From Demequina phytophila (GTDB taxonomy: Bacteria; Actinomycetota; Actinomycetes; Actinomycetales; Demequinaceae), in assembly GCF_000971135.1 (NCBI RefSeq), contig NZ_BBLW01000002.1, positions 434,001 to 498,000 on the forward strand: a DNA stretch of 64,000 bases, read 5' to 3'. Positions 21,431 to 29,698 of the stretch are shown piece after piece. The notes below the pieces were generated by a model, which was given only the letters and a program-made list of their open reading frames with translations, was not told the DNA's origin and made no database searches. The stretch's first letter is position 1. Every line of letters starts with the position of its first letter. A program made the translations under genes and the position numbers.

Positions 21431-22333
21431 GTGCTCTATTCGACCGTCCCCGCCGCCGCGAAGCGCGCGGCCTTCCGCGAGCGGCTCGCGTCCGGGGAGC
21501 TGCTGCGGCTGCCCGGCGCGTTCAACCCGCTCTCCGCCCGCCTCATCCAAGAGCGTGGCTTCGAGGGCGTCTACGTGTCCGGCGCGGTGCTGTCCGCGGA
21601 CCTGGGTCTGCCGGACATCGGGCTCACCACGCTGACCGAGGTGGCCGGGCGCACGCGCCAGATCGCGCGGGTCACGGACCTGCCGGTGCTGGTGGACGCG
21701 GACACGGGCTTCGGGGAGCCGATGAACGTCGCGCGCACCGTCCAGGAGCTCGAGGATGCGGGCGTCGCGGGCCTTCACATCGAGGACCAGGTCAACCCCA
21801 AGCGCTGCGGCCACCTCGACGGCAAGGAGGTGGTGGGGCTCGACCTCGCAGTGCGCCGCATCCGCGCCGCCGCGGACGGGCGCCGCGACCCGAACCTGCT
21901 CATCATGGCCCGCACGGACGTACGCGGGGTGTCCGGTCTGGCGGACGTGGTGGACCGGGCGCGCGCGTTGGTCGATGCCGGCGCGGACGCGATCTTCCCC
22001 GAGGCGATGGCGACGCTCGCCGAGTTCGAGGCGGTCCGCGCCGCCGTCGACGTGCCGATCCTCGCCAACATGACCGAGTTCGGGAAGTCCGAGCTCTTCA
22101 CCGTGGACGCGCTGCGCGACGTGGGCGTCAATGTGGTGATCTGGCCGGTGTCGCTGCTGCGGCTCGCGATGGGTGCGGCGCTGCGGGGGCTCGAGACGCT
22201 CGAGGCGGACGGTGCGCTCACCTCCCGGCTCGGCGAGATGCAGCACCGCGCCGACCTCTACGACCTGCTCGACTACCAGGCGTACTCGCGCTTCGACGAG
22301 GACGTCTTCACCTTCACCGTCACGCGGGACTGA
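21431..22333 (+). CDS. prpB: Methylisocitrate lyase
   Basis: A protein of 300 residues of the isocitrate lyase/PEP mutase family, starting at a GTG. It shows the metal-binding DADTGFGEPMNVARTV segment, the PrpB loop with HIEDQVNPKRCGHLDGKEVV (catalytic cysteine in KRCGH), and FPEAMATLAEFEAV. It cleaves 2-methylisocitrate to pyruvate and succinate. It is the second structural gene of the operon between prpD and prpC. Confidence 0.94.
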   Translation: MLYSTVPAAAKRAAFRERLASGELLRLPGAFNPLSARLIQERGFEGVYVSGAVLSADLGLPDIGLTTLTEVAGRTRQIARVTDLPVLVDADTGFGEPMNVARTVQELEDAGVAGLHIEDQVNPKRCGHLDGKEVVGLDLAVRRIRAAADGRRDPNLLIMARTDVRGVSGLADVVDRARALVDAGADAIFPEAMATLAEFEAVRAAVDVPILANMTEFGKSELFTVDALRDVGVNVVIWPVSLLRLAMGAALRGLETLEADGALTSRLGEMQHRADLYDLLDYQAYSRFDEDVFTFTVTRD

Positions 22334-22372
22334 CCCGGCCGTTCCCACCGCGACCATCACAAAGGAGTGATC

Positions 22373-23548
22373 ATGAGCGAGACCCCCGAGATCAGGAAGG
22401 GCCTGGTCGGCGTGGTCGCCGACCGCACGGCCGTGTCGAAGGTCAACGTCGAGACCAACTCGCTGCTGTACCGCGGCTACCCCGTGCAGGAGCTCGCGGC
22501 GATGCGCGACTTCGAGGACGTGGTCTACCTGCTGTGGAACGGCGACCTGCCGTCACCCGAGGAGCGGGAGCGCGTGCGGGCGCTCGAGCACGCGCACCGG
22601 GACCTGGGGGACCGGCTCATGGGGGTGATCCAGCGGCTGCCCGACTCGACCCACCCGATGGACGTGGTGCGCACGGCGGTCAGCGTGATCGGCGGCGAGG
22701 ACCCGACCGCGTGGAGCCACGACCCGGACGAGATCCGCGAGAAGGCGCTGCGGCTCATCGCCAAGGTGCCCGCCGTGGTCGCGTACATCCAGCGCCACCG
22801 CCGGGGGCTCGACATCATCCCGCCCCGTGAGGACCTGGGCTACTCGGCGAACTTCCTCTGGATGACCTTCGGCGAGGAGGCTCCCGAGGTGGTGCGCAAG
22901 GCGTTCGACGTGTCGATGACGCTGTACTTGGAGCACTCGTTCAACGCCTCGACGTTCACCGCGCGCGTGGTGACGTCGACGCTGTCCGACTACTACTCCG
23001 CCGTGGTCGCGGCCATCGGCGCGCTCAAGGGACCCTTGCACGGCGGCGCCAACGAGGCCGTGATGCGGACCTTCGACGAGATCGGATCCGCGGCGGCCGT
23101 GCCGGGCTGGCTCGACCAGGCGCTGGGGGAGAAGCGCAAGGTCATGGGCTTCGGCCACCGCGTCTACAAGCGCGGCGACTCACGCGTGCCCACCATGAAG
23201 GCGGCGCTCGACACGCTCGTCGCCCACTACGACCGCCCCGACATCGCCGCGCTCTACGACGCGCTCGAGGAGGGCTTCGTGTCGCGCAAGGGCATCTACC
23301 CCAACCTCGACTACCCGTCCGGCCCGGCGTACCACCTCATGGGCTTCGACACGGAGCTGTTCACACCCATCTTCGTGATGTCCCGCATCGCCGGATGGAC
23401 CGCGCACATCCAGGAGCAGCTCGCGGACAACGCGCTCATCCGGCCGCTGTCGGTCTACGACGGGGTGGGGGAGCGTCACATCGCCGGGTACGTGGCGGAC
23501 GATGCGGCGGTCGCCGCCGCGACCCGTCAGGAGGAGATGGCGGGCTGA
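22373..23548 (+). CDS. prpC: 2-Methylcitrate synthase/citrate synthase
   Basis: A protein of 391 residues, type II citrate synthase family. It contains the histidines of the active site in GPLHGGANEAVMR and MGFGHRVYKRGDSRVP, and an aspartate in the region PIFVMSRIAGWTAHIQEQL. The start at 22373 is supported by AAAGGAG six bases upstream. It condenses propionyl-CoA with oxaloacetate to methylcitrate. It closes the prp operon and links propionyl-CoA from beta-oxidation to pyruvate and succinate. Prp-type and ordinary citrate synthase are hard to separate by sequence, so the operon is the main argument. Confidence 0.92.
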   Translation: MSETPEIRKGLVGVVADRTAVSKVNVETNSLLYRGYPVQELAAMRDFEDVVYLLWNGDLPSPEERERVRALEHAHRDLGDRLMGVIQRLPDSTHPMDVVRTAVSVIGGEDPTAWSHDPDEIREKALRLIAKVPAVVAYIQRHRRGLDIIPPREDLGYSANFLWMTFGEEAPEVVRKAFDVSMTLYLEHSFNASTFTARVVTSTLSDYYSAVVAAIGALKGPLHGGANEAVMRTFDEIGSAAAVPGWLDQALGEKRKVMGFGHRVYKRGDSRVPTMKAALDTLVAHYDRPDIAALYDALEEGFVSRKGIYPNLDYPSGPAYHLMGFDTELFTPIFVMSRIAGWTAHIQEQLADNALIRPLSVYDGVGERHIAGYVADDAAVAAATRQEEMAG

Positions 23549-23561
23549 GGCACCGCGACGC

Positions 23562-24443
23562 TCAGGCCTCGATGAGCTCGAGGTCGTCGAGCAGGCTCGG
23601 GTGCGTCGGCTCCCAGCCGAGCTCCGTGCGTGTGCGCGCGCTGGACGCCGGTTGGTCCGCTGCGAACACCGGGCCCAGCGGGCCGAACGCCTCGACCGGA
23701 CGTTGTTCGACGGGCAAGCCGAGGCGGCGCCCGATCACCTCGACGATGTCGCGCACCGTGTCGCCCTCGTCCGCCACGGCATGCCACACACGGCCGCCGG
23801 GCGACCGCTCGAGCGCGAGGCGGAACAGCACAGCGGCGTCCGCGGCATGCACCGCGGGCCAGCGCTGCTCGCCGTGGCCCGGGTAGCCCGCGACCCCGGT
23901 GCGGCGTGCCATCTGCGTGAGGAGGCCTGCGAAGCCGCCCGAGCCGTCCGCGTGCACCGTGCGGGGCAGGCGCACGGCGGAGCTGCGCACTCCCTGCGAC
24001 TCGAGCCCGAGCGCGCGCCCGATGGAGAGGCCGCGCCCGCCCACGGGTCCGACGGTGGGGACGGGGTCCTCCTCGGTCGACGCGCGGCCCGGCACGCCGG
24101 GCGTGCCGGCGACCGTGACCAGCGGCTTCCCGCTCCCGACAAGCGCGGAGCCCAAGACCTCGAGCGCCGCCGCCTCCTCGGCGACGTTGGCGGCGAGCGC
24201 CTCGGGCGAGCTGAAGTCGTTGCCGAATGCGAGGTGGATGACCCCGTCGGCGTCGGCTGCCGCGGCGCGCAGCACGTCGAGGTCGGCGAGCGACCCGCGC
24301 ACCACCTCCGCGCCCGCGGCGGTCGCGGCCGCCGCCGAGGCGTCGGAGCGGGCGAGGGTGGTGACCACGTGGCCCGCCGCGAGGAGCTCGGCGACGACCG
24401 CCGTGCCGATGAGCCCGGTGCCTCCGGTGATGAAGACGCGCAT
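23562..24443 (-). CDS. NAD-dependent epimerase/SDR-like protein
   Basis: A protein of 293 residues of the extended SDR/NmrA-like type: MRVFITGGTGLIGTAVVAEL at the N-terminus (NAD(P)-binding Gly motif), then DADGVIHLAFGNDFSS, and no clear Tyr-x-x-x-Lys pair in the usual place, so the catalytic role is open. The sequence AGTPGVPGRASTEEDPVP is similar to family members called NAD-dependent epimerase/dehydratase. It is divergent from a TetR gene with a palindromic operator between them, so that regulator probably controls it. Its 3' end faces prpC across 13 bp. Confidence 0.8.
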   Translation of the reverse strand: MRVFITGGTGLIGTAVVAELLAAGHVVTTLARSDASAAAATAAGAEVVRGSLADLDVLRAAAADADGVIHLAFGNDFSSPEALAANVAEEAAALEVLGSALVGSGKPLVTVAGTPGVPGRASTEEDPVPTVGPVGGRGLSIGRALGLESQGVRSSAVRLPRTVHADGSGGFAGLLTQMARRTGVAGYPGHGEQRWPAVHAADAAVLFRLALERSPGGRVWHAVADEGDTVRDIVEVIGRRLGLPVEQRPVEAFGPLGPVFAADQPASSARTRTELGWEPTHPSLLDDLELIEA

Positions 24444-24462
24444 GGGTGGACCTCCACGAAGT

Positions 24463-24515
24463 GATGCGACAGTTGTTCCATCACGGTAGCACCATGATGC
24501 GACACATGTCGCATC
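24463..24515. promoter_or_regulatory. Operator of the divergent TetR/SDR pair
   Basis: GATGCGACA (24496-24504), 2 bp, then TGTCGCATC (24507-24515) is a perfect 9-bp inverted repeat. A further half-site GATGCGACA lies at 24463-24471. Both lie in the gap between the epimerase-like and TetR starts, as expected for a TetR autorepressor controlling both genes. Confidence 0.7.
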
Positions 24516-24530
24516 GACTAGGATGCCAGC

Positions 24531-25112
24531 ATGGCCCGATGGAAGCCCGACGCCCGCCAGCGCCTCGTCGTAGAGGCGCTCACGCTGTTCGCGGAGCAGG
24601 GCTATGACGCGACCACGGTGGCCCAGATCGCGGAACGCGCCGGTCTCACCCGGAGCACCTTCCACCGCCATTTCGCCGACAAGCGCGACATCCTCACCGC
24701 CGGTCAGGAGGCGCTGAGCCGCCTGCTCGCGGAGGGCATCGCCGCGGCCCCTGCCGATGCGACGCCCCTCGACGCGGTCGGCGCGGGCCTGGACCGCGCA
24801 TCGTCCTCGCTGACGGAGTTCAACCGCGAGCTCAGCCCCCTGATGGAGGCTGCCATCGATGCGAACGAGGAGCTCCGCGACCGCAGCGCCATGAAGGCGG
24901 TCGGGATGGCCGCCGCGATGAACGATGCATTGGTCGCCAGGGCGGTTCCCGAACCACAGGCTCGGCTCGCCGCGGAGATGGGCGTGCTCGCCTTCGGCAG
25001 GGGGTTCCAGCGGTGGGTGGGTCCTGTCGAGGGGGAGGGGCCGGGCGAGCTGCGCGACCGCACCGCCGAGGCCTTCGCCGAGCTGCGCGCTGCGGCCTCC
25101 GGGTTGACCTAG
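24531..25112 (+). CDS. TetR-family transcriptional regulator
   Basis: A protein of 193 residues. The HTH domain is at about residues 8-55: RLVVEALTLFAEQGYDATTV ... LTRSTFHRHFADKRDILTAG. The helical C-terminal domain is variable. It is divergent from the epimerase-like gene with the GATGCGACA palindrome between. Its last 4 bp overlap the 3' end of the convergent TetR gene at 25109. Confidence 0.87.
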   Translation: MARWKPDARQRLVVEALTLFAEQGYDATTVAQIAERAGLTRSTFHRHFADKRDILTAGQEALSRLLAEGIAAAPADATPLDAVGAGLDRASSSLTEFNRELSPLMEAAIDANEELRDRSAMKAVGMAAAMNDALVARAVPEPQARLAAEMGVLAFGRGFQRWVGPVEGEGPGELRDRTAEAFAELRAAASGLT

Positions 25113-25669
25113 GGCACCAGGTCCGCGGCGATCGACTGCGCGGCCGCCTCGCGCTCGGCGGCGGTGCCTCCCAGATCGCTCCCGGGCTTGTTCGCGATCA
25201 GCACGGTCATGATCGCCATGCGGATGCGCAGGCGGTCCTCGATCGAGGCCTCGTCTGGCATCGCCGACTCCCACAGCCGCACCTTGATGTCGTGGATGAG
25301 GCTGGTGGAGGCGAGGTTCTGGAGGGCGACCTCGTTCTGCTGGACGCAACGCATCACGTCGCCGGGGACGCCGTGCGTGATGTCTCCGAGGCGGCGGATC
25401 ATCTCGAGCCGGCGCTCGCGCGTCGAGGGCTCGGCGCGCATCCACTCGACCAGCGCGTCGATCGCGGAGGACGCCTCCGCGAGCAGCGACTCGAGGATCT
25501 CCTCCTTCGACTTGAAGTGGTAGTACAGCGCGGCCTTGGTGACGCCCAGGTCCTCGGCGATCTCTCGCAGCGAGGTCTGGTCGTAGCCGTTGGCGGTGAA
25601 GCGGTCGAGTGCGACGTCCTGGATGCGCTCGCGCGTGTCCCCTCGGCGGCGGGTGGCGGTCTCCGACAT
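25109..25669 (-). CDS. TetR-family regulator of the MFS efflux gene
   Basis: A protein of 186 residues starting MSETATRRRGDTRERIQDVA, with the HTH segment TSLREIAEDLGVTKAALYYHF. The ATG at 25669 has AGAGGA upstream. It is divergent from a DHA2 MFS transporter gene, with a TTGACGGCCGGTCAG near-palindrome in the intergenic region, the usual local-repressor arrangement. The ligand is presumably a pump substrate. Confidence 0.87.
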   Translation of the reverse strand: MSETATRRRGDTRERIQDVALDRFTANGYDQTSLREIAEDLGVTKAALYYHFKSKEEILESLLAEASSAIDALVEWMRAEPSTRERRLEMIRRLGDITHGVPGDVMRCVQQNEVALQNLASTSLIHDIKVRLWESAMPDEASIEDRLRIRMAIMTVLIANKPGSDLGGTAAEREAAAQSIAADLVP

Positions 25670-25713
25670 CGCTTCCTCTCTGGCGCGTCTGTCGCGAATC
25701 TCGGGAATCAACT

Positions 25714-25726
25714 TGACGGCCGGTCA
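25714..25726. promoter_or_regulatory. TetR operator-like site TGACGGCCGGTCA
   Basis: TGAC and GTCA arms frame GGCCG, giving a near-palindrome 45 bp upstream of the TetR start and between it and the MFS gene. It probably also overlaps a -35 element (TTGACG). A single CGCATCGTCC copy follows at 25785-25794 in the same gap. Confidence 0.5.
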
Positions 25727-25891
25727 GTTCCAGCATAGCGTCTCCCTTGTAACTTACCGGGCGGCTAGGAAGTTCCCCAGCCCCCGCATCGTCCCCCTCG
25801 CTCATCCAAGCCGCGGGGGAGGACCCCCTCCTGGCGAAGCCGCCCTCCCCGGACCTGCCGCGCCCCCGGCGCGCGCTCACGAAAGGCACCC

Positions 25892-27397
25892 ATGGACACC
25901 ACACCCGATCCCCGCCGCTGGTGGGGCCTGGCCGCGATCGGCCTGGCACAGCTGATGGTCGTGCTCGACATGACCATCGTCAACATCGCGATGCCCACCG
26001 CGCAGGCCGACCTCGGGATCTCCGACGCCGACCGCCAGTGGATCATCACCGCCTACACGCTCGCCTTCGGCGGCCTCCTGCTGCTGGGTGGGCGCCTCGG
26101 CGACGTCGTGGGCCGCAAGCGCATGCTCATCATCGGCCTGGTCGGCTTCGCGGCCGCCTCCGCGCTAGGCGGCGTCTCGCAGAACTTCGAGATGCTCATC
26201 TCCGCCCGCGCCCTCCAGGGCGTGTTCGCGGCGGCCCTCGCCCCGGCGGCGCTGTCGATGCTCAACGTCACCTTCACGGAGGCGCGGGAGCGGGCCCGCG
26301 CGCTCGGCATCTACGGCGCGATCGCCGGCGGAGGCGCGGCGATCGGGCTGATCCTCGGCGGCGCGCTCACCCAGTACCTCGACTGGCGCTGGACCATGAT
26401 GGTCAACGTGCCCATCGCGGTGGTCGCCGTGATCGGCGCCTCGATGTTCCTGCACGACCGAGGCATCCGCGCCGCGCACGCCCGGCTCGACATCCCCGGC
26501 GCGATCCTCGCGACCGCGGGTCTGCTGGCGATCGTCTACGGCCTCAGCGAGGCCGAGCAGGACGGCTGGACCTCGACCCTCGTGCTGTCGATGCTCGCGA
26601 TCGGTGTCGCGCTGCTCGCCGTGTTCGTCCTCGTGGAGCGTCGGACCCCGCACGCCCTGCTCCCGCTGCACCTGCTGCGCGAGCGCAACCGCGTGGGTGC
26701 GCTCGCCGCGGTGGGTCTGAGCCAGGTCGGCATGTTCGGCGTGTTCCTGTTCCTCACGTACTACCTGCAGGGGATCCAGGGCTACTCGCCCATGAAGACC
26801 GGCATCGCATTCCTGCCCATGGTGGCCGGCATGATGACCGGCTCCGTGGTGATCTCCGCACGGCTGCTGCCGCGGGTGGGCCCCCGCCGCCTCATGGTGC
26901 CCGGCCTGACCCTCGCGGCGCTGGCGCTGGCGTTCCTCACCCAGATGCAGGTGGACTCCGGCTACTGGCTGCACGTGCTGCCCGGCCTGCTGTTCCTAGG
27001 CCTCGGCATGGGCATGACCTTCATGCCGTCGATGGCGACCGCGACCGGCGGCGTGCGTGGCACGGACGCCGGCGTGGTCTCCGCGACGCTCAACACCACC
27101 CAGCAGGTGGGCGGCTCGATCGGCATCGCGCTGCTCAACACCGTCGCCGCGACCGCCACCACCAACTGGATCACCTCGAACGGGGCGGACACTCCTGCGG
27201 CCATGGCGGAGGCCACGGTGCACGGGTTCTCGACCGCGATGTGGGTCTCCGTGGGTGCCGTGGTCCTCGCCGCGATCACCGCCGCGATCCTGGTGAACGC
27301 CCGCCCGGGCGTGGGCGGTGCGCACGGTGCGCCCGTCGAGCCCGCCGTGACTGCGGCGACCGACGACCAGGGCGAGACGGTGGACGCGCGCGCCTGA
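25892..27397 (+). CDS. MFS drug efflux transporter, DHA2 (EmrB/QacA) family
   Basis: A protein of 501 residues with about 14 hydrophobic segments. Helix 1 contains LMVVLDMTIVNIAMPTAQAD (motif D1 of DHA2 pumps), loop 2-3 carries GGRLGDVVGRKRMLIIGLVG (motif A), and helix 5 has GGGAAIGLILGGALT (motif C). It is a proton-coupled exporter of drugs or toxic metabolites. It is divergent from a TetR gene with an operator between them. It is convergent with the helicase gene, separated by a strong hairpin. Confidence 0.9.
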   Translation: MDTTPDPRRWWGLAAIGLAQLMVVLDMTIVNIAMPTAQADLGISDADRQWIITAYTLAFGGLLLLGGRLGDVVGRKRMLIIGLVGFAAASALGGVSQNFEMLISARALQGVFAAALAPAALSMLNVTFTEARERARALGIYGAIAGGGAAIGLILGGALTQYLDWRWTMMVNVPIAVVAVIGASMFLHDRGIRAAHARLDIPGAILATAGLLAIVYGLSEAEQDGWTSTLVLSMLAIGVALLAVFVLVERRTPHALLPLHLLRERNRVGALAAVGLSQVGMFGVFLFLTYYLQGIQGYSPMKTGIAFLPMVAGMMTGSVVISARLLPRVGPRRLMVPGLTLAALALAFLTQMQVDSGYWLHVLPGLLFLGLGMGMTFMPSMATATGGVRGTDAGVVSATLNTTQQVGGSIGIALLNTVAATATTNWITSNGADTPAAMAEATVHGFSTAMWVSVGAVVLAAITAAILVNARPGVGGAHGAPVEPAVTAATDDQGETVDARA

Positions 27398-27420
27398 CGC
27401 ATCGTCCGCCGATCGGGCGG

Positions 27421-29514
27421 TCAACCCCGACGCAGAGTGCCCGTTCCGGCTTCGGAGCGGGCACTTTGCGTCGGGATAGACGGGGACTCGCCCGCCACCT
27501 CCGCGACGGCGCGTGGATCCACCTCCCGCACCACGACTCCAGGATCCTCGAGCAGCTCCTCGACGAAGGGCGACTCGCGGCCCGCCACCGTGAACACGGT
27601 GACCGACCGGCGGGCACGCGTGAGCGCCACATAGAAGAGGCGCCGCTCCTCGGCGTGCTCGAACGGATCCGCACCCGGCATCGCGAGCGCCAGCAACGGA
27701 TCCTCCTGGATGCTGCCGGGGAACCCGTAGCGGCCGGTGGTGACGTTCGGGAGGATGACGTGGTCCGCCTCGAGGCCCTTCGAGCGGTGCACGGTGCGGA
27801 AATTCACGGTCAGGCCCGACGGACGCCGTGAGGGCAGGAGCTTCTCGTCGAAGCTGTATCGGCCCAGGACATCCACGGTCGCGTCGCCGTCATCCGCGAG
27901 CCCCGCGAGGTGCGCCGCGATCGCGGCCGTGAGGTCGCCCTTGCGTGGCACCCGCACCACGGTGACGGGCGTGCCGGAGGCTCCCCGCGCGGCCCGCACC
28001 GTCTTCGCGATCTGCGCGTGATTGCGCGACACGAACCGGCCCGCCGCGTCGGCGATCTCCTGAGGCGACCTGAAGGTCGTCTCCAGGCGCCGGGTGAGGG
28101 CGGGTCCGAAGACGGCGTCGAAGTCCGTCATCACGCTCAGGTCGGCGCCGGCGAAGCGGTTGATGGCCTGCCAGTCGTCGCCGACGGCGAGCAGGTACGT
28201 GCCGCGCGGACGCAGCAGCGCGCGGACCAGGCGGGCGCGGGCGCGGCTGGTGTCCTGGAACTCGTCGACCATGACGAGGTCCCACCGCGCGAGGCCTGGA
28301 TCGCGCTCCAGGTGCTCGGCGGCCATGGTCAGCATGTCGTCGAAGTCGACGGCGCGTGCCGCGCGCAGGTCCTCCTGCCACAGGTCGTGGACCTGCCAGT
28401 ACAGGTCGAGGAACGCGCGCGTCCGGGCCACGTCGAGCCCAGGCGTGAGCGACGCCCGCCGCGCGACCTCCTCTCGCGTGAGCCCGTTGGCCTTCACGTG
28501 CGACATGAAGCTCCGCACCAGCGGCGCGAGCTCCTTGCGGGCGACGCCCTCGATCTCCGCCCCGCCGGCCCGCGCGATCAGCTCGCGGACCTTGTCGACG
28601 TCCCGACCGCCCTCGACGAACGGCGCGATGCGCGGCTTGCGCCCAGCCGCCTCGCCGATCACCGACAGTCCGAACGAGTGGAACGTCGCCGCCTCCACGC
28701 CCTCGTGCGGCAGCCCCAACGCTCCCAACCGCGCCTCGAGCCGCTCGCGCAGCTCGGCCGCGGCGTCCGCGTTGAAGGCGAGCATGAGCACGCGGTCGGG
28801 GTCCACGAACCCCCGGCGGATCGCGTACGCCGCGCGCGCCACCATGACCGACGTCTTGCCCGAGCCGGCCGCCGCGACCACGCGCACCCGATTGTCGAGC
28901 GTCACCACCGCCCGCGCCTGCTCCTTGGTCAGGGGCGACTTCTCGACCGTCGCGAAGAACTGCTTGCCGGCCGCCAGCTCCCGCCGCGCGATCTCCGCGT
29001 TCGCAGCGGCCACGTGCCCGCGATGGTCCTCGCCCAGGAACGCGAGCGCGCGGGCCTCGGACTCGGACAGGGTGGCAGGCAGCGCGTCGCGTTCCGCAAT
29101 GGTGAGGGTCGCGAGCAGGGCGTCGCGCCGGGGGAGCCCGGCGAGGACGGCGCTGACGTCGTCGTACGCGATCCATCGCTGCGTGCGCACGCGGGTCTCG
29201 AGGAGCCGTGCGAACACCGGCTCCCGCGCGGCCGCGAGGGCGAGCGCGTCGCGCACCTTCGCACGGGCGACGATGCGCGCGAGAGTCGTGCGGATCGCCT
29301 CACCGTCGCGCCGGTTCAGCCCGGGCAGCCGCCTCCGAGCCCCGTGAGCGGGGCCGTCGATCACCAGACAGCGCCGGAACCACCACCAGCCCACGCGTAG
29401 CCGCGCGGTGTCCGTCCCGGCGAACGTGTCGACCCGCTCGCCGTCGCGCAGCGTCAGCCGTCCCGCCTCGAGCGTGAGGGTCCACCCGGGGCGACCGGTC
29501 CACGTCTGAGGCAC
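27421..29514 (-). CDS. UvrD-superfamily DNA helicase, helicase IV (HelD)-like
   Basis: A protein of 697 residues from a GTG at 29514. The first 190 residues look like the HelD N-terminal region (short charged stretch with Trp-rich WWWFRRCLVIDG). The UvrD core follows: FFATVEKSPLTKEQARAVV, Walker A AAAGSGKTSVMVARA at 214-221, MVDEFQDTSRARARLVRALL (DEFQD motif), VGDDWQAINRFAG, TTFRSPQEIADAA, TVNFRTVHRSKGLEADHVIL and FYVALTRARRSVTV. That is the order of E. coli helicase IV, a 3'-5' ATP-dependent DNA helicase acting in repair. It is flanked by MFS (convergent) and a serine hydrolase gene (divergent). Its C-terminal tail runs into the terminator hairpin. Confidence 0.88.
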   Translation of the reverse strand: MPQTWTGRPGWTLTLEAGRLTLRDGERVDTFAGTDTARLRVGWWWFRRCLVIDGPAHGARRRLPGLNRRDGEAIRTTLARIVARAKVRDALALAAAREPVFARLLETRVRTQRWIAYDDVSAVLAGLPRRDALLATLTIAERDALPATLSESEARALAFLGEDHRGHVAAANAEIARRELAAGKQFFATVEKSPLTKEQARAVVTLDNRVRVVAAAGSGKTSVMVARAAYAIRRGFVDPDRVLMLAFNADAAAELRERLEARLGALGLPHEGVEAATFHSFGLSVIGEAAGRKPRIAPFVEGGRDVDKVRELIARAGGAEIEGVARKELAPLVRSFMSHVKANGLTREEVARRASLTPGLDVARTRAFLDLYWQVHDLWQEDLRAARAVDFDDMLTMAAEHLERDPGLARWDLVMVDEFQDTSRARARLVRALLRPRGTYLLAVGDDWQAINRFAGADLSVMTDFDAVFGPALTRRLETTFRSPQEIADAAGRFVSRNHAQIAKTVRAARGASGTPVTVVRVPRKGDLTAAIAAHLAGLADDGDATVDVLGRYSFDEKLLPSRRPSGLTVNFRTVHRSKGLEADHVILPNVTTGRYGFPGSIQEDPLLALAMPGADPFEHAEERRLFYVALTRARRSVTVFTVAGRESPFVEELLEDPGVVVREVDPRAVAEVAGESPSIPTQSARSEAGTGTLRRG
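27425..27474. terminator. Long inverted repeat between convergent MFS and helicase genes
   Basis: CCCGACGCAGAGTGCCCG (27426-27443) pairs with CGGGCACTTTGCGTCGGG (27457-27474) with few mismatches. It probably terminates transcription from both sides. The helicase frame stays open through it and stops at 27421-27423, so the last 17 or so codons of that gene lie inside the hairpin. Confidence 0.75.
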
Positions 29515-29698
29515 CGGACAATCCTGCCGCAGCCCGCCGACAGCCGGTGACCACCGCATCGTCCCTCCGCGATGGTCGGGGGAGCCTCCACGGGTGCCGT
29601 ACCCTGGTCCGGCTCGACCGGCGCCAGCCGCGTCGCCCGTCCCCACGGCGTGGTGGGACCGCGAGGTCTGCGCGCCGCCCGAACGTGAAGCAGGTCCC

